From NCBI RefSeq assembly GCF_002028545.1, contig NZ_MWPQ01000040.1, positions 186,001 to 250,000 of the forward strand: a stretch of DNA of 64,000 nt. The letters run 5' to 3'. The notes beneath the pieces are model-generated. The model searched no databases and was not told where the DNA came from. It was given only the letters and a program-made list of their open reading frames with translations. Within the stretch, counting starts at the first letter, position 1. Each line of letters begins with the position of its first letter. The translations under genes were made by a program, and so were the position numbers. This document shows positions 42,285 through 51,156 of the stretch, in pieces. The DNA is from Nitrobacter vulgaris (GTDB taxonomy: Bacteria; Pseudomonadota; Alphaproteobacteria; Rhizobiales; Xanthobacteraceae).

Positions 42285-44723
42285 CTATGCGGCTTCCTGA
42301 TAAATTGCGTCTTGCATCTCGTGAACGGCCTGCTCGAAAGCCACCCTCCCACCGAACGCTTGAAGAAGCTCGCGCCGAGTGCCGAGGGTATTGAGGGGCG
42401 GGATCAGTAGAACGTTCGTATCGTCGAGGTTCAGCATTCCCTCATCGCGATACTTTTCCAGAAGCGCGTCGAGCACGGCGCGGGCCTGCGGGCCATACTT
42501 CGTGAACACGTCGCGCTTCTTCACGTTTTCGGCCCGCTCGCGGCGGGTGAGCGGCTTCTTGTCGAAGGCAACGTGGCAGATCAGATCGAAGGGATCGAGA
42601 CCCTTTCCCAGTTCATCGGCGATGGCGTCGAGCGGCAAGCCCTCGGCTTCCAGTTCCTCGATGATCGCCTGCTTGCGCTCCGCCGATTTCCAGCGCTTGA
42701 GGAAATCGTCGAGGCTGGCGAAGCGCTTTTTCAGCGCCGTCTTGGTGAAGTCGCGCAGGGATTCGGTGACGAGCTTGCCGTTCTCGTCGAGATATTCGAC
42801 GCGCTCGGCGAGGATACGCGCGCCGACGCCATCGACATAAATCTTGCGGATCGGATCGCCGGGCGGCAACGGCAAGCCCGGCTGATCGACCACGGTTTCA
42901 TCCGCGCCGGGTGTGGGCGGGATCGCGTCGTCGCCGGTGGGCGGCGCGTCATCGGGCGGCGTGATCGGATCGTCGTCGCCGGGCTCGTAAATCTGCACCG
43001 GATCGCCGTCGAAATCCGGGTCGGCGAAATGGCTGGTCGCGCCGCGAAAGTCGATCACCGTGAAGAAGAACTTCTTGGTGTCCTCGTGCACGCGGGTGCC
43101 GCGTCCGACGATCTGCTTGAACTCGGTCATCGAACCCACCGCGCGGTCGAGCACGATCAGCCGGCAGGTCTGTGCATCGACGCCGGTCGAGAGCAGTCGA
43201 GAGGTTGTTACGATGACAGGATAATCATTTTCCGGGTCGAGGAAGTTCGGGAGTTGCTCCTGGCCTTCCTTGTCGCTGCCGGTGATGCGCATGACATAGC
43301 GCTGGTTTTCCGCCACCAGATCAGCGTTTTCGTTGATGAGCGCCTGCCGCATCCGCGCCGCGTGCTCCTCATCGACGCAGAACACGATGGTCTTCTGGAA
43401 GCGGTCGCCGCTCTCCTTCAGGAACTCGGTGATCTTCTTCGCGGTCAGCACCGTGCGGTCGTCGAGCACGATGTGGCGGTCGAAATCCTTGGCGTTGTAG
43501 ATGCGGTCCTCGACCTCGTTGCCGTCGCGGTCGAGCTGGCCGAGTTCCGGGCGATAGCCCTCCACGTCGCGGTCGATGTGAACCTTGATGACCTTGTAAG
43601 GCGCAAGGAAGCCGTCGCTAATGCCTTGCCGCAAGGAATAGGTGAAGACCGGTTCGCCGAAATAATCGCTGTTGGAGACGTATTCGGTTTCCTTCGGCGT
43701 GGCGGTGAGGCCGATCTGCGTTGCACCCGAGAAATGATCGAGGATTTCGCGCCAGGCCGAATCCGCCGCAGCGCTGCCGCGATGGCATTCGTCGATCACG
43801 ATCAGGTCGAAGAAGCCGGGCGAGAACTCGCGATAGAGCTTCTGCCGATCCTCCGGCCCGGTGATTGCCTGATAGAGCCCGAGATAGATTTCGAAGGCGG
43901 TGTCGATGCGGCGCTTGTTGTCGAGCGCCAGCGTCAGATCGATCGTTGTGCCGTCCTGCCGCTCGATGGTTTTGGCGTTGGTCGAGAGCTTCGCCATCGC
44001 CGCGCCGAACGGGCGGAAGTCGTTCACCATCGTCTGGTCGATCAGCACATTGCGGTCGGCGAGGAACAGGATGCGCTTCTTGCGGCCCGCCTTCCACAAA
44101 CGCCAGATGATCTGAAACGCCGTGTAGGTCTTGCCGGTGCCGGTCGCCATGACCAGCAGCACCCGGTCTTGGCCCTTGGCGATGGCCTCGATCGCGGCGT
44201 TGACGGCGTTCACCTGATAATAGCGCGGGGCCTTGCCACTGCCGTCATCGAAATAGTCCTGAAGCACGATCTGCTCGGCTTGCGCGTCGAGGCCCTTCCA
44301 GGCCCGATAGCGCGCCCACAGATCGGCCGGCGACGGGAATGCGTCGAGCCCGAGGTTGGTTTCGATGGTGGCGCTCCGGCCGGTACGGTCGTGGAACACG
44401 AAGCCGTCGCCGTTCGAGGAGAACACAAACGGGATATCCAGCGTCGCGGCATAGTCGAGGCCCTGTTGCATCCCGTCGCCGACCGAATGGGTGTTGTCCT
44501 TCGCCTCGATCAGCGCGATCGGGATATTCGGCTTGTAGTAGAGAACGAAGTCGGCCCGCTTTCGCTTGCCGCGATAGGTCATTTTGCCGCGCACGATGAT
44601 CCGCCCGTTCGTAAACGCATATTCCTCCCGAATCTGCACCATCTCGTCCCAGCCGGCCCGCTTGACGGCCGGCAGGATGAACTTCGTGCAGATATCGCGT
44701 TCGGTGAGGCTCCGTTTATCCAT
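42285..44723 (-). CDS. hsdR: Type I restriction endonuclease HsdR
   Basis: An 812-residue motor and nuclease subunit. Near the N-terminus the PD-(D/E)xK site is seen as ADFVLYY (Asp58) and LIEAKDN (Glu73, Lys75). The SF2 helicase motor has Walker A ATGTGKT (193-199), DECHRGS (motif II), ATPKETEYV (motif III) and later GRGTR (motif VI, IVGRGTRVHED). A C-terminal helical domain binds the methylase. ATG at 44723 (MDKRSLTERD) fits the family start better than the TTG 21 bases upstream. All key residues are present, so the enzyme should be active. It is the first gene of hsdRMS. Confidence 0.94.
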   Translation of the reverse strand: MDKRSLTERDICTKFILPAVKRAGWDEMVQIREEYAFTNGRIIVRGKMTYRGKRKRADFVLYYKPNIPIALIEAKDNTHSVGDGMQQGLDYAATLDIPFVFSSNGDGFVFHDRTGRSATIETNLGLDAFPSPADLWARYRAWKGLDAQAEQIVLQDYFDDGSGKAPRYYQVNAVNAAIEAIAKGQDRVLLVMATGTGKTYTAFQIIWRLWKAGRKKRILFLADRNVLIDQTMVNDFRPFGAAMAKLSTNAKTIERQDGTTIDLTLALDNKRRIDTAFEIYLGLYQAITGPEDRQKLYREFSPGFFDLIVIDECHRGSAAADSAWREILDHFSGATQIGLTATPKETEYVSNSDYFGEPVFTYSLRQGISDGFLAPYKVIKVHIDRDVEGYRPELGQLDRDGNEVEDRIYNAKDFDRHIVLDDRTVLTAKKITEFLKESGDRFQKTIVFCVDEEHAARMRQALINENADLVAENQRYVMRITGSDKEGQEQLPNFLDPENDYPVIVTTSRLLSTGVDAQTCRLIVLDRAVGSMTEFKQIVGRGTRVHEDTKKFFFTVIDFRGATSHFADPDFDGDPVQIYEPGDDDPITPPDDAPPTGDDAIPPTPGADETVVDQPGLPLPPGDPIRKIYVDGVGARILAERVEYLDENGKLVTESLRDFTKTALKKRFASLDDFLKRWKSAERKQAIIEELEAEGLPLDAIADELGKGLDPFDLICHVAFDKKPLTRRERAENVKKRDVFTKYGPQARAVLDALLEKYRDEGMLNLDDTNVLLIPPLNTLGTRRELLQAFGGRVAFEQAVHEMQDAIYQEAA

Positions 44724-44933
44724 CGTCGCGGGCGAATCCTTCAATCGTTCAAGTCAAAATTGAGTATTGGCACGGATGCGAACCGTTTGCACCCAAGTGC
44801 GAACCTGAGAACCCAAGGTGCGAACCGGGTTCGCAGGTCTGCCGCTGGCGAAAGCCCGCGCTGCCGCCGCCCGCATACGCCAAGCGCCGGGAAGAACCTA
44901 ACCGGGCGCGCCTGAAAGAAAAGCCGTCCCGGT

Positions 44934-45191
44934 TCATTCCTCGCCGTCCACCTGTTCGACCAGGCCCTTCATGTCGCGCACAAGCGCCATCAGGTCCCGC
45001 CGCTCGGCGATGGCCTCGGCGGTATAACGGCCATGCTTGAGGGCGTTTCTATTGCCCTTGGCCGCGCCCGGTGCCTTGCCGCCGTGCATCCGGCAGCGCC
45101 CGTTCGCCATCGCGGGCGACTGGCACGGCGTCCCGTTGCGGGTTCGGGCAAGGCAACGCGGGCTCAGGTGCATTGGCAATCTGCTTTGCAT
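44934..45191 (-). CDS. HGG-motif element protein
   Basis: An 85-residue protein. RCLARTRNGTPCQSPAMANG, RCRMHGGKAPGAAKGNRNAL and KHGRYTAEAIAERR match a widespread family of small phage/island proteins with a Cys/His cluster (C, C, C, H) and an HGG motif, often close to terminase or replication genes. Function is unknown; the Cys/His set could bind zinc. Its first 143 bases overlap the end of the previous gene in another reading frame, which appears to be the family's normal layout. Confidence 0.7.
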   Translation of the reverse strand: MQSRLPMHLSPRCLARTRNGTPCQSPAMANGRCRMHGGKAPGAAKGNRNALKHGRYTAEAIAERRDLMALVRDMKGLVEQVDGEE

Positions 45192-45732
45192 GGGGTTGTT
45201 CCTCGATTTTGCTGGCGTCCCCACCCCCCGGTTGACCGGGCGGGGTAGCAACCATGCCGACCACCGCCTGGCCGCCCGCATGGACGTGGACGTGTTCGAC
45301 CGTGACCTTCTGCTGGCCTTTGCCGCGATGGCGGTTGAGGGCTTCGAGCAGCGCCGCATAGGTGCGCGACAGCTTGTTGGCTTGCGCGAGGTTCTCGCGC
45401 CGGCCCTCGAAGGTCTGTTCGCCGATCATGGCGCGGCGGTAGCATTCCATCGCGGCGTTGTGCGCGGCGACCAGTTGCGCCGCCATCATGCCTTCCAACT
45501 CGTCCTTTGGCGCGATGCCGATCAGCGCGGCGACCGTGGCGCTCAACTGCTTGTCGCGTTCATCCTGGCTTGAGTTCTTCATCCACAAGGCTTGCACCGC
45601 CTGATTGGCGAGCGTGTTGTTCCAGTGGTCCGATTGCGATCCGCCGATGTTTTTCAGCCGGCCCTTGCAATCGTCGGGATCGTCGGCGACCACAGTTTTC
45701 GGCGCGTCGGCGGCGGGCTTCCTCGTGCTCAT
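45049..45732 (-). CDS. Conserved element protein with VEHVHVHAGGQA motif
   Basis: A 227-residue protein. Residues 30-90 include GGSQSDHWNNTLANQAVQAL; a helical middle follows (LEGMMAAQLVAAHNAAMECY, LSRTYAALLEALNRHRGKGQ) and then the conserved VEHVHVHAGGQAVVGMV. The C-terminal tail (EEQPHAKQIANAPEPALPC) ends in a basic region encoded in frame with, but different from, the HGG protein's start. Homologues accompany HGG-motif genes in alphaproteobacterial elements. No biochemical function is known. It is the third gene downstream of the primase/ATPase pair. Confidence 0.65.
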   Translation of the reverse strand: MSTRKPAADAPKTVVADDPDDCKGRLKNIGGSQSDHWNNTLANQAVQALWMKNSSQDERDKQLSATVAALIGIAPKDELEGMMAAQLVAAHNAAMECYRRAMIGEQTFEGRRENLAQANKLSRTYAALLEALNRHRGKGQQKVTVEHVHVHAGGQAVVGMVATPPGQPGGGDASKIEEQPHAKQIANAPEPALPCPNPQRDAVPVARDGERALPDARRQGTGRGQGQ

Positions 45733-46232
45733 TGCGATGTCCTCACAGAGATTCCAAAGCTTGAAAGGGCGGCAACGCCTTCGGCCTTCCGGCCCGCGTG
45801 CCATGCGTCCCAGCAACGCGAATGCAGCCAGGCATGGCCGGTCGGTTCGGTCCCGAAGGGCAGCAGCCCGTCGTGGGCGTGGTCGCTTCCACCGCACCCG
45901 AGGCAGCGGCCGGGCGGCGAGCGCATCGGATTGCGGTTGAGCCATTCGGCGACGCAGCAGGCGAAGGCACGGACCTGGGCGGACGCGCGTGGCAGCCCGC
46001 CATCGAACTCGGCGATTGCCGCCCGTTCGTCAAACAAAGCCCGCCAGTCCTCGCCCGACCAGCCGTCGCTGCCGGTGCGCAGCAGGGCGATCACGCCCTG
46101 CTTGTGACGCGAAAGCAGGTCCAGCACGGCCGCAGGCGGCGCGGCGTCGGCGTCCAGCGTCAGGGCATCGCCATCGACGCCGATCCGAACGCCCGCATCG
46201 CGCGCCGCCTTGAGGGCTTGGACGGCGCTCAT
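45729..46232 (-). CDS. TubC-like N-terminal domain protein with zinc-finger-like tail
   Basis: A 167-residue protein. The N-terminus (VQALKAARDAGVRIGVDGDA through LLSRHKQGVIALLR) resembles the TubC docking-domain fold found on many mobile-element proteins. The C-terminal half contains GRCLGCGGSDHAHDGLLPFG and HAWLHSRCWDAWHAGR, a Cys/His set (CxxC...H...C) likely to bind zinc. It overlaps both neighbours by 4 bp. The ATG at 46232 has GGAGG upstream; an ATG five codons earlier is possible. Function is unknown. Confidence 0.65.
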   Translation of the reverse strand: MSAVQALKAARDAGVRIGVDGDALTLDADAAPPAAVLDLLSRHKQGVIALLRTGSDGWSGEDWRALFDERAAIAEFDGGLPRASAQVRAFACCVAEWLNRNPMRSPPGRCLGCGGSDHAHDGLLPFGTEPTGHAWLHSRCWDAWHAGRKAEGVAALSSFGISVRTSQ

Positions 46233-48172
46233 AGCCTCGTCCTCCAACCTGCATTTTCCGGCGCGGATTGGCTCGGTCGGCTTGCGTCCGCACCGTCCGC
46301 ATCGGCCTCGGCTTTGGATTTCAACAGGTTGGCGCGGACGGTTGCGTCGTTCTCGCCCCTTGAACCGTCCGCTGGATTGCCGACCGTCCGCAGGTGTCGG
46401 GTTTCGAAGCCGTTGCCAACATTGGCTTTCACCGGATCGACGGACGGTGCGGACGGTGCGGACGGTTGCGCGCCTCGGGATTCCGGCGTGGCAGTCATGA
46501 TGCGTATCATCCGCGTTCGCGCCCGGCCTTCGCGCTCGAAACCGATGTCGATGCCGACCTTGCGCAGGAACGTCGCCGCCCGGCGCAACCGGCCCGCCAG
46601 CGCCCGAGGGCTATCGGGCCATGTCTTGGACTTGGCGACGCGCTCGCCCGCCATCTCGGCAAGGGCACCCAGAAGGTCCGAGGCGGTTCCCGTCCACTCC
46701 GTCCGCGCCTGCATCAAGGCCCGCACGGCGGCGGCGATCGGATCGGCGTCGATGACACCATCCACCGCCTCGTCGCGGTTGCCGCAATAGGCCGACCAGA
46801 ATGTGCCCGAGGGCCAAAGCGCCGTTTCGCAAGCCGTCGCCCACAAGGCGAAATCCGCCATGCGCGGCAGCTTGTCGAGTTTTGTGCGCGGCAACTCGGC
46901 CAGGCCCTTCGCTACCGCATCGAGCAGCACGCCAAGCAGACGCGGGCGTTCGGCCTCGAAAGCGGCCCATAATTCCTGCTCGGGGCGGCGACGTTCCTCG
47001 GGGATCGGTTCCAGCGTGAGGAACACGGCGCGATCGGCAAGGTCGGGCCTTGTGACGATATCCTCGATCCCGTTCAGGATCACCGGGCGCGCCGCGTCGA
47101 ACAGCACTTCATCCTGATCGGAATATAGCTGGCGCACCGCGAAGCCGCCGCCCGTCGCGAGGCGGCAAAGCGTGTCCGATATCCAGGCGGGCAGGCCCGA
47201 CACATTGTCAAAGGCCAGCACATGGCCATTGCTCGCGGCAATGAACAGATCGCGGTCCTCGCGCGGCAAGGCCCGAAGCGGTGCGGTGTTCGGATCGAGC
47301 AGCGCCCGCAGGATCGCCGAGAAGGTCGATTTCGCCGATCCCTGCTCGCCGGACAGCACGATCACCGGATAGGGACCGCTATTGCGCAAGCAGGCGAGTG
47401 CCCAGGCGACCACCAGCACGAAATCGGCGTCGGTATGCACGTTAAGAAACGAGCGCAAGGTTTCGATCGAGCCACCACCGACCGGGTTCGGCATTGGCTT
47501 CATGCCGGACGCGCGCCGGAAACGAACAGGCGGATCGTCAACGATACGCCAGCCGGTGGCGTCGATCTCGATGGCGCGCCATGCCTCATCGCCAAGGTCG
47601 AGATAGAGCCGCCCGTCGAGCCCGCCGACGCGGATATGAACTTGCCGCTCGGGCGCATCAAAATGCGCCTTGGCCTCGATCACGTTCAGCGCCGATTGCA
47701 AGGCTTCCGAACTCGGCGCGCCGCCCGTATCCTCGAAGAAGCGCCGCGCGAGCCAGCGGCGGAAACCTTTGGCGCGGATCGGCCAGGTTTCGCGATGGCC
47801 GTTGATGTCGAGGTCGGCGAAGCCGGCGCCGTCCGCTGTGTGGAACAGTTCGGAGGTTTGGGCGAGGCCGATCAGGATATCGGCCTGCGTCGGCCCGCGC
47901 CCGCCCGTAACGCCGCTTTCTTCGGCGATGGCGTCATCGAGCGCCGTCACCCGGCACCCGGCTTTCTTCAGTTGCGCCCGCAGCGCCTCGAAGGCGGCGC
48001 GGTTGTCCGACTTGAGCGCGGCCAGCGCCTCCAGCGCCTCGGGCATGAAGGGCGCACCGGGATCGTTCACCGTCTTCTCGGCCAATCCCGCCAGCGGATC
48101 GGGAATTTCTTCGGCGTCGGCGATGGCGTCGGCGATCAACTGGTGGGATTCAAGAATGGCGTCGGAGTTCAT
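46229..48172 (-). CDS. Element-encoded ATPase/helicase-like protein
   Basis: A 647-residue protein with an ATPase core. Walker A VLSGEQGSAKST (about 275-283), NGHVLAFDNVSGLPAWISDT as the Walker B/sensor region, and PVILNGIEDIVTRPDLADRA follow the pattern of SF3-type or DUF927-like ATPases associated with primases. The N-terminal 230 residues are a separate domain, and the C-terminal 100 residues are low-complexity. Preceded by the Toprim primase with a 4-bp overlap, it probably forms a replication pair for the excised element. The start is ATG 48172, with GGAGGG upstream. Confidence 0.75.
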   Translation of the reverse strand: MNSDAILESHQLIADAIADAEEIPDPLAGLAEKTVNDPGAPFMPEALEALAALKSDNRAAFEALRAQLKKAGCRVTALDDAIAEESGVTGGRGPTQADILIGLAQTSELFHTADGAGFADLDINGHRETWPIRAKGFRRWLARRFFEDTGGAPSSEALQSALNVIEAKAHFDAPERQVHIRVGGLDGRLYLDLGDEAWRAIEIDATGWRIVDDPPVRFRRASGMKPMPNPVGGGSIETLRSFLNVHTDADFVLVVAWALACLRNSGPYPVIVLSGEQGSAKSTFSAILRALLDPNTAPLRALPREDRDLFIAASNGHVLAFDNVSGLPAWISDTLCRLATGGGFAVRQLYSDQDEVLFDAARPVILNGIEDIVTRPDLADRAVFLTLEPIPEERRRPEQELWAAFEAERPRLLGVLLDAVAKGLAELPRTKLDKLPRMADFALWATACETALWPSGTFWSAYCGNRDEAVDGVIDADPIAAAVRALMQARTEWTGTASDLLGALAEMAGERVAKSKTWPDSPRALAGRLRRAATFLRKVGIDIGFEREGRARTRMIRIMTATPESRGAQPSAPSAPSVDPVKANVGNGFETRHLRTVGNPADGSRGENDATVRANLLKSKAEADADGADASRPSQSAPENAGWRTRL

Positions 48173-49062
48173 CGCGCGCCCTCCGTAAGAGAGGGATTGT
48201 GGGCCTTGAGCAGATCGTTGAAATCCATGCCTTGCGGCGGGCGGGCGATCCGAACGCGCCGCCCTTCGCGCTTCCAGCGCCGCGCGCAATGCTGCGCCGC
48301 CGCTTCGCCGGGTTCATCGCCATCGGCGAGCACGATCACGTCGCGAACGTCGCGCGGCAGATCAAGCGACCGAAGGCCCGAGGTTGAAAGCGCGGCCCAT
48401 GCCGGTTTGCCGCTGGCTTGGATTGCGGCAAGGCAGGTCTCGATCCCTTCGCCGACCATCAGAACATCGTCGGGTTCGCAGAGGCGCACAACGCCACCGC
48501 GACAAGGCCCGAGCATCATTTTCGGCGGATCGACCGGCGCCTTGCCGCCGCCGTCGCGTGCGAGAAAGGTGCGGTGAACGGCGATTGGCGATCCGGTGGC
48601 GCCATGTGTCACGAGCGCCACCATCGCGGGCCAGACGCCCCCCGAGGGATGTTTCAGGCCGGCATGGAAACGCAGAGCGGACGAAGCCGGAAGGTCGAGC
48701 CCACGCGAATGCAGGTAAGTTGCGACGGGCGTTCCCTCGGCCGCGTGCGATGCCTGCCAGATTGCCAGCGCCGCCGCGCTGCGCTTAAGGGCGTCGGCGT
48801 CAGGCTCGTCAGCGGGCCGGCGCCGAGGATCGCGAGTGATGCCGGAAACCCGCCCTTTCGTTTGCCACAGGCCGCGCTCCTGAAGGGCGGCGATCAGATC
48901 ACGCTGGTCGCAGCCGGCATGGCAGCGCACCAGCACCTTGCCGTCGTTGCCGGCATTGATCGAAAGGCTCGGGTTCCGATCCTCATGCACCGGGCAGCGG
49001 GCCATCCATGTTGCGCCCGCGCGGTGCCCGCCGAGCGCCTTGGCGATGGTTTCAGCGGTCAT
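48169..49062 (-). CDS. Toprim-type DNA primase/virulence-associated E-like protein
   Basis: A 297-residue primase-like protein. An N-terminal CHC2 zinc finger (Cys23, His26, Cys47, Cys51 in CPVHEDRNPSLSI and VLVRCHAGC) precedes a Toprim domain with VGEGIETCLA and VIVLADGDEPGEAAA. Such proteins lay down RNA primers for plasmid or island DNA replication. It overlaps the ATPase by 4 bp and an upstream 80-residue gene by 11 bp. The start is the ATG at 49062; the longer frame upstream is antisense-like. This arrangement of primase then ATPase is common in integrative elements of alphaproteobacteria. Confidence 0.82.
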   Translation of the reverse strand: MTAETIAKALGGHRAGATWMARCPVHEDRNPSLSINAGNDGKVLVRCHAGCDQRDLIAALQERGLWQTKGRVSGITRDPRRRPADEPDADALKRSAAALAIWQASHAAEGTPVATYLHSRGLDLPASSALRFHAGLKHPSGGVWPAMVALVTHGATGSPIAVHRTFLARDGGGKAPVDPPKMMLGPCRGGVVRLCEPDDVLMVGEGIETCLAAIQASGKPAWAALSTSGLRSLDLPRDVRDVIVLADGDEPGEAAAQHCARRWKREGRRVRIARPPQGMDFNDLLKAHNPSLTEGAR

Positions 49063-49294
49063 GGCGCACCTCGCCATCGTTCGGCTTGGCGGGCGCAGCG
49101 GCGTCATTGGCGGCGGCAAGCCTTTCGGCGCGCGACCATTCGGCGAGCACGCCGAAGAAGCCGGTGACATTGTGCATGATCTGGCGGGCGTCCTCGTCCG
49201 TGAGGTCGCGCCCAGTGCGCGGTTGCCAGATCTGCCGGGTTCGGGCGATCTGCTTGCCCGCGTCATTGTCGTTTGCAGCATCGAGACGTTTCAT
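49052..49294 (-). CDS. Small element protein (80 residues)
   Basis: Reads MKRLDAANDNDAGKQIARTR, then QIMHNVTGFFGVLAEWSRAE. The AANDN start and the FFxVLxEW segment recur in small genes located just before primase genes in alphaproteobacterial elements. Helical and hydrophilic; function unknown. The ATG at 49294 has GAGGT upstream. It overlaps the primase start by 11 bp. Confidence 0.6.
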   Translation of the reverse strand: MKRLDAANDNDAGKQIARTRQIWQPRTGRDLTDEDARQIMHNVTGFFGVLAEWSRAERLAAANDAAAPAKPNDGEVRHDR

Positions 49295-49438
49295 CGACGA
49301 CCTCACGTGCGGTTCCGCCGCTCCGTGCTCCTGGCCTCCGGTCTCGGATTCCCACCGATGACGTTGTGCCCAAAGGGATTTGCATCTTCTGGCGTCCCCG
49401 TCTCAGGGATCGTCGGTCGTTCTACGATTTGCGCCGCT

Positions 49439-49660
49439 TCAGCGCGGCACCTCGTTCTCGGGGATCGTGAACTTGTGGCTCTTGCCCGCCCGGATCACGA
49501 GCTGGCGCTTGCCGCCGTTGGCGACCTCGCAGGCGATCGAATAGTCGAAGAAGCCGTGCTTCAAGCCATCGACGACAAGCCCTTCGAGCCAGTCGAGGGC
49601 TTCGCGGACCTGGCCGCTCCTGGCGCCCTGGAACTGCGAGTTGGTTTCGGGTTCAGCCAT
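49439..49660 (-). CDS. Small element protein (73 residues)
   Basis: A 73-residue protein: GQVREALDWLEGLVVDGLKH, then FFDYSIACEVANGGKRQLVI. It is a compact alpha/beta fold without recognised family. It overlaps the 89-residue gene upstream by 8 bp, so the two are coupled. Similar short genes accompany ImmA/XRE pairs in elements of this group. Confidence 0.55.
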   Translation of the reverse strand: MAEPETNSQFQGARSGQVREALDWLEGLVVDGLKHGFFDYSIACEVANGGKRQLVIRAGKSHKFTIPENEVPR

Positions 49661-49922
49661 TGTGCAGCAATCCCTTCATGTCCTTGATGGTGGAGGCGAA
49701 GGCCAGCGGCCGAACGCTGGTCGCGTCGCCATAGAAGGCCATCACGTCGGCGCGCCGTGTGGCGCGATCCCGAAATACGAACACCTTGCGCCGGCCCTCG
49801 TTGCGCAGGTTCACAAGCGCGTAGCCGATGCAACGCAGGAAGCAGGCGAGATAGAAATCGCGCGTCTCGAATGCGGCGTCTGCCCGGTTCGGCTGCTCGC
49901 GGATCGCTCGTTCAGTTGACAC
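49653..49922 (-). CDS. Small element protein (89 residues, DUF5659-like)
   Basis: An 89-residue protein. The motif AAFETRDFYLACFLRCIGYA with VFVFRDRATRRADVMAFYG resembles DUF5659-type proteins: a TxDfyLAafL start followed by a beta strand with a Phe-rich core. Function is unknown. It lies 25 bp downstream of the ImmA/IrrE protease and overlaps the 73-residue gene by 8 bp. Confidence 0.6.
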   Translation of the reverse strand: MSTERAIREQPNRADAAFETRDFYLACFLRCIGYALVNLRNEGRRKVFVFRDRATRRADVMAFYGDATSVRPLAFASTIKDMKGLLHNG

Positions 49923-49947
49923 TTGACGATCTCCTCAAAAAAAGGGT

Positions 49948-50721
49948 TCACGAGCCATCGGACAGAAGCCGCTGAAGCGGCACCGTGCGGTGCAACAGCC
50001 CGAGCTTTTCGAGCCGGATGCGCATGGCGATCGGCGAAACAAGGAACTTCTCGGCGAAGGGCTTGGCGAAGCTTTCCAGCGCCTTATCGTCGCTTTCGGT
50101 GAAGGCAGCGCCGGGAATGCGGCTTTCGAAGCGCGCGATCTCGACGAAGGGATGGTCGATCGATTCGGACGGCTGAAGCACCCGCTGCTTGCGATCGGGG
50201 AATGCTTCGTCCCAAGCGGCGAAGACCAGCTTGCGCGGCATCCGCACGCAAGAGGCATAGAGGTCGGCCTGCAATTCGATCCGCGCCTTGGCCTGGCTGG
50301 TCCGGCAGATGACGCTAGGCGGTGCCGCGTCGTCGAGCAGCGAACCTTGCGCCGGGTCCTTGCCAAACAGCCCGCGATGCAGGCGCCAGTGGCCGACCTC
50401 ATGGGCGGCCGTATAGCGATAGCGCCCTTCCTTGGCCGGGTTCTCGTCCGGGTCGAGGCTTTCGTCGATCACGATCCGCTTCTGCTCGAAGAAGATGGCG
50501 CCGAGGATATCGGGATCGAAGCCGATGCCCGAACGCGGCACGCCGAACAGCCGGTGCGTGTCGTCGAACTCGATCCCGATCTTCAGGTGCTTTTCGATGA
50601 TGTCGTCGATCGCGATGGGCGCCTCGATCGTGACGCCGCGTGCATGGGCATATTCGGCGAGAAGCGCCTGCGCGTCCTTTTCGATCGCCTCGTCGGGCAC
50701 ATAGGAAACGAACTTGGTCAT
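49948..50721 (-). CDS. ImmA/IrrE-family metallopeptidase
   Basis: A 257-residue protein with the zinc-protease motif HEVGH at 107-111 (AAHEVGHWRLHRG). ImmA-type proteases cleave partner XRE repressors to switch on integrative elements; IrrE-type ones act in stress responses. The preceding XRE gene, 54 bp upstream, is the likely target. The N-terminal segment (FVSYVPDEAIEKDAQALLAE) and GIEFDDTHRLFGVPRSGIGF are usual for this group. The ATG at 50721 is taken; an ATG at 50760 would add 13 residues. Confidence 0.82.
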   Translation of the reverse strand: MTKFVSYVPDEAIEKDAQALLAEYAHARGVTIEAPIAIDDIIEKHLKIGIEFDDTHRLFGVPRSGIGFDPDILGAIFFEQKRIVIDESLDPDENPAKEGRYRYTAAHEVGHWRLHRGLFGKDPAQGSLLDDAAPPSVICRTSQAKARIELQADLYASCVRMPRKLVFAAWDEAFPDRKQRVLQPSESIDHPFVEIARFESRIPGAAFTESDDKALESFAKPFAEKFLVSPIAMRIRLEKLGLLHRTVPLQRLLSDGS

Positions 50722-50775
50722 TGATCGCCGATCCTCATCTGCATCTTCGAAAACCGTCATCGCCCTATCAGGCGC

Positions 50776-51123
50776 TCACTTGTCCTTGGCCTTCTGCGCG
50801 TTGCGGGCCAGCCGGGCGATATCTTCCGTGTTCAATCCCTTCGTGGTCCGCAGCAGCGCCGCCAGTTCCACCGGATGGCGCTTGATGATGTCCGACAGGT
50901 CGCTCGCCACGCGGCCGCCCCGCGCCAGCAACTCGTCCACGTCACAGCCGATGATCTGGGCAATCGCCTTGACCTTGTCCTCGGCCGGTGGCGCGAACTC
51001 GTCCCGCTCCACCTTCGACAGATAGGTCGGGCTCACCCCGATCATCTTCGCCATTTCGCGCAAGCCGATGTCCTTGGCTTCACGCGCGCGGCGGACGAAC
51101 TCGCCGAACCTCTCCCCTGACAT
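50776..51123 (-). CDS. XRE-family repressor
   Basis: A 115-residue regulator with an N-terminal HTH (FGEFVRRAREAKDIGLREMA, KMIGVSPTYLSKVERDEFAP) and a helical C-terminal region (LSDIIKRHPVELAALLRTTK). The XRE-ImmA gene pair is the classic switch of ICEs and phages: the repressor holds the element silent and is destroyed by the protease. A promoter with a GTTTAGGT motif precedes it, and the same motif is at the serine recombinase promoter. The ATG at 51123 has GGGAGAAA just upstream. It is the first gene of the whole minus-strand block. Confidence 0.82.
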   Translation of the reverse strand: MSGERFGEFVRRAREAKDIGLREMAKMIGVSPTYLSKVERDEFAPPAEDKVKAIAQIIGCDVDELLARGGRVASDLSDIIKRHPVELAALLRTTKGLNTEDIARLARNAQKAKDK

Positions 51124-51156
51124 GCCGGTTTCTCCCGTCCCGTGTTTATGAACCAC

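Noticed and set aside
42573-44915. 780-codon open frame on the plus strand
   Set aside because: Exactly antisense to hsdR. High GC makes long antisense frames; the composition is unlike a protein and hsdR has all its motifs.
47222-48577. 451-codon plus-strand frame
   Set aside because: Antisense to the ATPase and primase genes, which carry recognisable motifs.
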